Part shown: in pieces, positions 59,103 through 64,000 of the stretch
Numbering within the stretch: position 1 is the stretch's first letter
Layout: each line of letters starts with the position of its first letter
Notes under the pieces: model-generated
The model's input: only the letters and a program-made list of their open reading frames with translations
Told to the model about the DNA's origin: nothing
Database searches by the model: none
Position numbers and translations under genes: made by a program
NCBI GenBank assembly: GCA_050246635.1
Contig: JBFWVR010000009.1
Coordinates: 62,001 to 126,000, forward strand
Source of the DNA: JBFWVR01 sp050246635
GTDB taxonomy: Bacteria > Acidobacteriota > Vicinamibacteria > Vicinamibacterales > UBA2999
Direction of reading: 5' to 3'
DNA length: 64,000 bases

Positions 59103-59163
59103 CCGTGTGCGGAAGCGCACACGGATGTGCGGTGCCGCCCGCGCGTGTGCGAAGCCGCACACG
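59103..59163. repeat. Two tandem hairpins with a shared CGTGTGCG stem
   Basis: CCGTGTGCG-GAAG-CGCACACGG (59103-59124) and CGTGTGCG-AAGC-CGCACACG (59144-59163) are perfect hairpins with the same stem word; a further half copy CCGTGTGCG lies at 59094-59102. They sit between the fliC2 promoter and the sigma-54-like element of the glycosyltransferase gene. Possible protein-binding palindromes (tandem operators). Confidence 0.75.
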
Positions 59164-59166
59164 AGG

Positions 59167-59182
59167 TGGCAGTCGTCTTGCT
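59167..59182 (+). promoter_or_regulatory. Sigma-54-like promoter of the glycosyltransferase operon
   Basis: TGGCAGTCGTCTTGCT has TGGCA, then TTGCT, with GG and GC 10 bases apart; only two consensus positions differ. The predicted start near 59193 leaves a short leader to ATG 59210 and would exclude the GGAGG at 59184. The match is good but the start region is tight. Confidence 0.5.
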
Positions 59183-59209
59183 CGGAGGCCCGGTGACGTG
59201 GTGTCATCG

Positions 59210-60907
59210 ATGCTCGACGCGAACCTCGCCGCGCTGGAGGCCCGCTCGCCGAAGGCGGCAGCTATCCTCCGGCTGATCAAGGACTTGCCGGCGCCGCACG
59301 TACGCCAGCTCGTGGCGTCCACCGGGGATCCGGTGCTCGAACGCGGGGGTCGGGTGCTCGACAGCCGCCGCGATCCGCGTGTCGCGGCGCGCCGGGCGGC
59401 GGTGCCCGCCGGTCCGGGAGCCCTGGTGCTGGCTGGCTTCGGCGGCGGCTATGTGGCCGAGGCGCTGCTCGAGGGCGGGGCCCCGCTGGCGGCGATCATC
59501 GAACCCGACCCCGCCGTCCTTGTGGCGGCGCTCCGGGCCCGGGACCTCACGCATGTGCTGGCGACCGTGGAGGTCTGGTGCCTGGAGTCCCTGCTCGATC
59601 GGGTCGACCTCCTGGTGCTGCGTGCCCACGCCCCGGTCCTGCTGCCCCACGCCCCGAGCGTGCAGAGCAGTCCCGACCTCCAGGCGCTCGTCGCCGGGTG
59701 GGAGGCGCTCCCGGTCGCCCGGCGGGCTCCGCGGGTGCTCGTGGCCGGCCCGATCTACGGCGGCTCCCTCGAAACCGCCCGGGCAACGGCCAGGGCCGTC
59801 TCGCTGACCAGCGCGGAGACGCGCCTGTTCGACTTCTCGGTGTTTGCCGGAGGCCACCACGAGCTCGGGGCGCTGCGGGTGCCCGAAGGCCGCCGTCACG
59901 TCCTCCAGTCGGAGTTCGCCGACGTGCTGGGCCGCGCGCTGGTCGAGATCGCCCGGGAGTGGCGGGCCGACCTGGTGCTGGCGCTGGCGCAGGCACCGCT
60001 CGGCGAGGACGCCTTGGGACGCCTGCGCGAGCTGCACATCCCGACGGCATTCTGGTTCGTGGAGAACAGCCGCGTGCTGACCTACTGGCAGCACGTCGCG
60101 CGCCACTACGACTGGTTCTACGGCATCCAGCCGGGCCGCTTCCTCGAGCAGCTGGCGGAGGCCGGGGCGGCGCATCCGGCCTACCTGCCGATGGCCTGCG
60201 ACCCGACCGTGCACGTGCCGGTGGCGCTGACCGACGCGGAGCGGACGACCTACGGCAGCGACGTGAGTTTCGCGGGCGCTCCGTACCTGAACCGTCGTCG
60301 CATGCTCGTGGGCCTCGCTGATCTGGACTTCCGCATCTGGGGCGACGGCTGGAACGAGCCGGCGCTGGCCCACCTCGTGGCCGGCGGCGGCCAGCGGTTT
60401 GGCGTCGCGGAGATGATCCGGATCTTCCAGGCGACGCGCGTCAACCTGAACCTCCATTCGGCCAACCACGTCTCGGGCCTCGACCCCGAACCCGACTTCG
60501 TCAACCCGCGGACGTTCGAGATTGCGGCGTGTGGCGCCTTCCAGCTCGTGGACCGGCGGGATCCGCTCCCCGACCTCTTCGCGGCCGACGAGATGGTGAC
60601 CTTCGAGAGCGTCGCGGAGCTCCGCTCGCAGATCCGGCGGTACCTCGACGATCCCGACGCGCGGGCGGCGACGGCCAGCCGCGCCCGCGCGCGGGTGCTT
60701 GCCGAGCACACCTACGAGCACCGCGTGCGCCGCATCCTGCGCGACGCCTTGCCCTCGCACCTGGCGGCGGCGGCCTTCGCCGGCGTCGACACCGAGACCC
60801 TGGACCTCGCCCTCCTCGCGCGTGAGCGGTCGGGCGGGCCGATGGACGAAGACGAGGCGCTCATGCGGATCGTCTTCGAGGTGGAGAAGAACTGGGGGAT
60901 GCGGTGA
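59210..60907 (+). CDS. CgeB-like glycosyltransferase with Maf-like N-terminal region
   Basis: 565 residues. The N-terminal half contains GFGGGYVAEALLEGG and IIEPDPAVLVAALRARDL, reminiscent of the front part of motility accessory factor (Maf) flagellin glycosyltransferases. The C-terminal half is the CgeB/Glyco_trans_1_2 type: DVSFAGAPYLNRRRMLVGL, VNPRTFEIAACGAFQLVDRR and VLAEHTYEHRVRRIL. Start is ATG 59210; GTG 59198 has GGAGG 9 bases upstream and is the alternative. Position next to flagellins and a sigma-54-like promoter suggest filament glycosylation. Overlaps the next gene by 4 bases. Confidence 0.75.
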   Translation: MLDANLAALEARSPKAAAILRLIKDLPAPHVRQLVASTGDPVLERGGRVLDSRRDPRVAARRAAVPAGPGALVLAGFGGGYVAEALLEGGAPLAAIIEPDPAVLVAALRARDLTHVLATVEVWCLESLLDRVDLLVLRAHAPVLLPHAPSVQSSPDLQALVAGWEALPVARRAPRVLVAGPIYGGSLETARATARAVSLTSAETRLFDFSVFAGGHHELGALRVPEGRRHVLQSEFADVLGRALVEIAREWRADLVLALAQAPLGEDALGRLRELHIPTAFWFVENSRVLTYWQHVARHYDWFYGIQPGRFLEQLAEAGAAHPAYLPMACDPTVHVPVALTDAERTTYGSDVSFAGAPYLNRRRMLVGLADLDFRIWGDGWNEPALAHLVAGGGQRFGVAEMIRIFQATRVNLNLHSANHVSGLDPEPDFVNPRTFEIAACGAFQLVDRRDPLPDLFAADEMVTFESVAELRSQIRRYLDDPDARAATASRARARVLAEHTYEHRVRRILRDALPSHLAAAAFAGVDTETLDLALLARERSGGPMDEDEALMRIVFEVEKNWGMR

Positions 60908-62550
60908 AGCGGATCCTCGTGCTCCAGATGTGCCGTCTCGGGGACATCCTGCAGACGACGCCGATGCTGCGTGGCCTCCGGCGCCGCCACCCGGACGCCG
61001 AGATCACGCTGGTCCTGCACGACGTCTTCCGGGACGTGCCGGTGCCCTCGCATCTCTACGACCGGCTGGTGCCCTTCCCGTACGGCCTGGTCGCCGCCAC
61101 GATCTCGGCGCACCGTGAGGACTGGAAGCGGGAGGTCGAGCGCCTGCGGACCTGGGTACGGGACGTGGCGCCCGAGCCGGTCGACCTGCTCCTGAACCTC
61201 ACGCACTCCGATCTCGCGGGGTTCCTGTCCGCGCTGATTCCCCACCGGGAACTGAGTGGCGGCCTGATCGCGCCGGACCGCACCCGGGTCGTCAACGGCA
61301 CGTGGATGACGTATTTCTGGGCGAGCCAGGTGGCGCGATCGCTGGGGGCGATCAACCTGGTCGACGTCCACAACTACGCCGCCGGTGTGCCCTCGGACGG
61401 CCGTGCCCTCGAGATGGCCATCCCGGACCGGGCCCACGAACGCATCGCGGAATGGCTCTCGGTCCGTGGGCTGGGCGCGCGGCCCCTCGTGGCCGTCCAG
61501 CTCGGGGCCAGCGAGGAGCGCAAGCGCTGGCCGGCGGAGAAGGTCGCCGAGGCGCTCAACCGGTTGCCCGACGCCACGGCGGACGTCGTGCTCGTCGGCG
61601 GGGGCGACGAACGCCACCTCGCCGAGCGCGCGACCGCCGTGCTGACCCGTCCCGTGCACGTGGCGATGGGGGAGACCAACATCACCGAGCTCGGCGCGCT
61701 GCTCGCGCGCGCGAGCCTGCTGCTCACGAACGACACGGGCACCATGCACGTGGCGTCGGCCATGGGCACGCGGATCGTGGACCTCTCGACCGGCAACGTG
61801 TTCGTCCACGAGACGGCCCCGTACGGCGAGGGACACTTCGTGCTCGAGCCGCGCATTGAGTGTTTTCCCTGCACCGCCGGCGCGACGTGCCACCACTTCC
61901 GCTGCCGGGAGGCGTTCACGCCGGATGATGTGGCCGCGCTCGTCCGGCATGCGCTGGGCGAGGGCCCGCTGCCGCGGCCGGCCGACGCCGTCATCCTGCA
62001 GGGCCGGTTCGTGCGCGGCGGGCGGGTGCAGTACCGGCCGCTCTGGCCCGATGCCGCCCGCGGAGCCGAGCGGCGCCGCCAGGCGCTGGGCGTGATGTGG
62101 ACCGAGACGCTGCCGGCCCCCGTGGACCCCGACGTCGCGGCGGACATCGACCCCTTCCCGGACCGTGATGCGTGCACCGAGGCGCCCGAAGTCGGCGTCG
62201 CGCTGGCCGAACTGGCCACCCGCGCGCGCCACGTCGCACGCCTGGCGGCCGGCCTGCCCCAGGCAGGCGAGCGCCGCGCCCGGATCGGGGACGAGATCGA
62301 GGATCATCTCCGCGGCATCCAGCTCGTCGGGCAGGTCGAACCACTGGCGCAGCCCATCGCGGCGTACCTGAAAATGCGGCTCGACTCGACCTTTGCCCGT
62401 GACGTCAGCGCGGTTGCCGCCATCTACGCCGCGGAGGCCGCCAAGGCGGCGACTCGCGCGGAACGGCTGGCCGACCTGCTGGGAGTCGACTCCGCACGCG
62501 TGTCGCGTGTCTCGCTGGGAGCGGGGGTGGCGCTGCGCCGGGTTGGCTAA
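60904..62550 (+). CDS. Family 9 glycosyltransferase (heptosyltransferase-like) with long C-terminal extension
   Basis: 548 residues. GT9 core: RILVLQMCRLGDILQTTPML, VAVQLGASEERKRWPAEKVA, LLTNDTGTMHVASAMGTRIV. A Cys/His cluster (CFPCTAGATCHHFRC) lies at about 320-335, which could bind metal. The extra about 180 residues after the GT fold are helical, Ala/Arg-rich and of unknown function. The GTG start (60904) overlaps the previous stop. Could add heptose or a related sugar to LPS or to flagellin, here the context favours the latter. Confidence 0.78.
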   Translation: MKRILVLQMCRLGDILQTTPMLRGLRRRHPDAEITLVLHDVFRDVPVPSHLYDRLVPFPYGLVAATISAHREDWKREVERLRTWVRDVAPEPVDLLLNLTHSDLAGFLSALIPHRELSGGLIAPDRTRVVNGTWMTYFWASQVARSLGAINLVDVHNYAAGVPSDGRALEMAIPDRAHERIAEWLSVRGLGARPLVAVQLGASEERKRWPAEKVAEALNRLPDATADVVLVGGGDERHLAERATAVLTRPVHVAMGETNITELGALLARASLLLTNDTGTMHVASAMGTRIVDLSTGNVFVHETAPYGEGHFVLEPRIECFPCTAGATCHHFRCREAFTPDDVAALVRHALGEGPLPRPADAVILQGRFVRGGRVQYRPLWPDAARGAERRRQALGVMWTETLPAPVDPDVAADIDPFPDRDACTEAPEVGVALAELATRARHVARLAAGLPQAGERRARIGDEIEDHLRGIQLVGQVEPLAQPIAAYLKMRLDSTFARDVSAVAAIYAAEAAKAATRAERLADLLGVDSARVSRVSLGAGVALRRVG

Positions 62551-62553
62551 GAA

Positions 62554-62651
62554 GATCTGGTGATCTGGTGATCTGGTGATCTGGTGATCTGGTGATCTGG
62601 TGATCTGATCGGGCGATCTCGCGATCAGAACGATCTATCTGCTGATCGATC
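62554..62651. repeat. Tandem GATCTGGT octamers in a GATC-dense patch
   Basis: Six perfect GATCTGGT units (62554-62601), one degenerate (62602-62609), then scattered GATC words; about 14 GATC sites in 100 bases. It lies between the 3' ends of two convergent genes. No gene is expected. A slippage-prone repeat; dense GATC could attract Dam-type methylation. Confidence 0.9.
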
Positions 62652-62652
62652 T

Positions 62653-62681
62653 CGCAGCGCGGCTCATGCTGCCGCGCTGCG
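62653..62681. terminator. Hairpin between convergent glycosyltransferase genes
   Basis: CGCAGCGCGGC (62653-62663) pairs perfectly with 62671-62681 around a 7-base loop, 20 bases after the last GATC word. It could end transcription from both sides; no clear T-run on either strand. Confidence 0.55.
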
Positions 62682-62701
62682 GCGTGCCGTCTGCCTCCCG
62701 G

Positions 62702-63670
62702 TCAGGCGACCCGGCGACGCGACCGGCAGACGTCCTCCAGCAGGCGGGTCCACGCCTCGCGGAAGGCGTGGGGCGCATGCTGCTGCATCACCGTCGCGCG
62801 GGCGGCCGTGCCCAGGCGCAACGCGAGCCGCTCGTCCTCGAGCAGGCGCGCGACGGCGTCCACCAGGCCGTCCGCGTCCTGCGCGACCAGGCCGTTGCTG
62901 CCGTCCACGATCGGGGACCCGGCGTGCGCCAGCGTCACGACCGGGAGGCCGGACGCCATCGCCTCGAGCATCGCGGCGGGCGCGGCCGTCTCGAACTGCG
63001 GGCTCGACAGGTTCAGGTAGGCGCGTGCGGTGGCGTAGGCCCGCTGGCGGAACGGGCGGGCGGCGGTGTCGTAGTCCACGCCCATGCCTGGGTTCAGCCC
63101 GAGCACGGCGACCGGCACGCGTGCCAGCACGTGCGCGAGCAGGTATGCCGTGTCGAACGCCGCACGCTCGGCCGCGAACGGCGTCACCGTGACGGCCTCC
63201 GTGCCCGAGAGATCGCCAAGCGGCCATTCGGCGGCGTTCACCGCGGGCGCCACGACCTCGCCCGGCATCGCCCACGATCGCGCCGACTCCGGCGAGGCGA
63301 ACACGAGGCGCGCCGACCCGACGGCCGTCCGTGTCGGGGCGTCCCAGCGTGCCGGAGCGTCGCCGAACGCCTCGGCGAGCTCCCGTCGCTCGTGCAACAC
63401 CAGCACCACGGGGACATGGCCGCCGAGGGCCAGGGCCTCCGACGGGCTGTGCGCCACGACCGCGTCGTAGACGCCGCGCGACAGCCGCTCCGAGGCCACC
63501 GCCGGGCGCACGGCGCGCGTGTCCCCCGGCAACTCGCGAAGGCGCGCCCACCACGCAGCCAGGCCGTCGTGTTCGGGGACCAGCACGTCCCATCGGGCAC
63601 CGACACCAGCCAGCGCGTGCAGGTACCCGGGGGCGCGATCCGTGGTGAGGAGTCGGAGTGGACGGGGCAT
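62702..63670 (-). CDS. Family 4-type glycosyltransferase
   Basis: 322 residues. The C-terminal half has the GT4 nucleotide-sugar pocket with the E-x7-type motif (AAPAAMLEAMASGLPVVTLA, then GSNGLVAQDADGLVDAVARL). The N-terminal half is short and atypical (MPRPLRLLTTDRAPGYLHAL). ATG 63670 is chosen; an in-frame ATG at 63757 would run into the promoter of the divergent gene. Possibly a third enzyme of the filament or envelope glycan set; the substrate is unknown. Confidence 0.78.
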   Translation of the reverse strand: MPRPLRLLTTDRAPGYLHALAGVGARWDVLVPEHDGLAAWWARLRELPGDTRAVRPAVASERLSRGVYDAVVAHSPSEALALGGHVPVVLVLHERRELAEAFGDAPARWDAPTRTAVGSARLVFASPESARSWAMPGEVVAPAVNAAEWPLGDLSGTEAVTVTPFAAERAAFDTAYLLAHVLARVPVAVLGLNPGMGVDYDTAARPFRQRAYATARAYLNLSSPQFETAAPAAMLEAMASGLPVVTLAHAGSPIVDGSNGLVAQDADGLVDAVARLLEDERLALRLGTAARATVMQQHAPHAFREAWTRLLEDVCRSRRRVA

Positions 63671-63710
63671 GGCATCGATCTGGCTAGCAACGATCGTTCC
63701 GGAGGGACCG

Positions 63711-64000
63711 ATGGCCAAGATTCTCGTCAACAACGTGGAGCAGAGCGGCAATCTCACCCCGGCAACGTGGGGCGAACTGCTCGATCAGCTCGACCTGGAG
63801 CTCGCTCCGCGGGGCGAAGTGGTGACGGTGGCCCGATTCGATGGGGTCGACGAACCGTCATTCCGCCATGGCGACGTGATCGCGCGTCCGCTGGATGCGT
63901 GGAAGACAGTCGAAGTCACCAGCGACTCGCCGCGCGCGCTGCTCTCCGCGTGCCTGGTGGACGCCGAGGCCGGTGTCGTGTCGATGGCCCGGGCGATCGA
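63711..64000 (+). CDS. Unknown protein, 3' truncated by the window end
   Basis: At least 96 codons, open to the window end. ATG 63711 has a strong GGAGG 6 bases upstream. The N-terminus reads MAKILVNNVEQSGNLTPATW, then GELLDQLDLELAPRGEVVTV and ARFDGVDEPSFR. No family recognised; soluble, acidic, no signal peptide. Divergent from the GT4 gene with 40 bases between, so they share a promoter region. Confidence 0.7.
   Translation, partial: MAKILVNNVEQSGNLTPATWGELLDQLDLELAPRGEVVTVARFDGVDEPSFRHGDVIARPLDAWKTVEVTSDSPRALLSACLVDAEAGVVSMARAI

Noticed and set aside
62554..62609. CRISPR array
   Set aside because: The 8-base units are directly adjacent with no spacers; it is a simple tandem repeat.
1..64000. 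tRNA, rRNA, transposase or phage genes
   Set aside because: None recognised on either strand by reading; a covariance-model search would be needed to exclude small RNAs.

Overview
The window is very GC-rich (roughly 70 % by eye) and densely coded. It looks like a Gram-negative bacterium with an outer membrane: it has P- and L-ring flagellar genes, an HlyD-type adaptor and a GT9 (heptosyltransferase-type) gene. The 805-residue MacB-like permease starts with the DIRYAFRSLRRTPGFT signature of the 'acidobacterial duplicated orphan permease' type, so Acidobacteriota (Vicinamibacteria-like) is my best inference. No rRNA, tRNA, CRISPR array or transposase was seen.

Layout. 1-8823: tail of a Sua5-type gene, inorganic pyrophosphatase, then a leftward efflux operon (HlyD adaptor, ABC ATPase, ADOP permease, second ABC ATPase, NtrC-type regulator, histidine kinase). 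9151-16678: metallophosphoesterase, a GrdB-like selenoprotein with an in-frame TGA, a diaminopropionate ammonia-lyase-like PLP enzyme and two amidohydrolases, then an HDOD gene. 15824-20768: motility regulators (HDOD, CheX, CheY, cytosolic histidine kinase, sigma-54 activator, response regulator). 21026-52816: one huge rightward flagellar supercluster, flgB-flgC-fliE-F-G-H-I-J-flgD-flgE-fliK, then fliL-N-O-P-Q-R-flhB-flhA-flhF-flhG-fliA-fliM-fliY-like, two odd genes, flgF-G-A-H-I-J(M23 fusion), then flgM-N-K-L-fliW-csrA-GNAT. 53256-58960: ECF sigma/anti-sigma pair, then leftward fliT-like, fliS, fliD and two flagellins. 59210-64000: three glycosyltransferases and the start of an unknown gene.

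Regulation can be partly read from the DNA. Sigma-54-type -24/-12 elements precede flgB, fliL and the first glycosyltransferase. Sigma-28 (FliA)-type elements precede cheY-cheX-HDOD, flgM, fliD and both flagellins. The genes for the activator (NtrC type), FliA, FlgM, FliW and CsrA are all in the window. Both flagellin leaders carry a hairpin that presents GGA in its loop, plus a GGA-containing Shine-Dalgarno. This predicts a FliW-CsrA-flagellin translational switch.

The strongest unusual items are the selenoprotein with a SECIS-like hairpin just after its TGA, the paired CsrA-type hairpins, a zinc-ribbon/MshEN protein embedded in the flagellar operon, a FlgJ-M23 fusion, an FlgH without a lipobox cysteine, and three gene-free stretches built from one modular palindromic repeat family. 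motA/motB, cheA and the selenocysteine machinery are not in the window.
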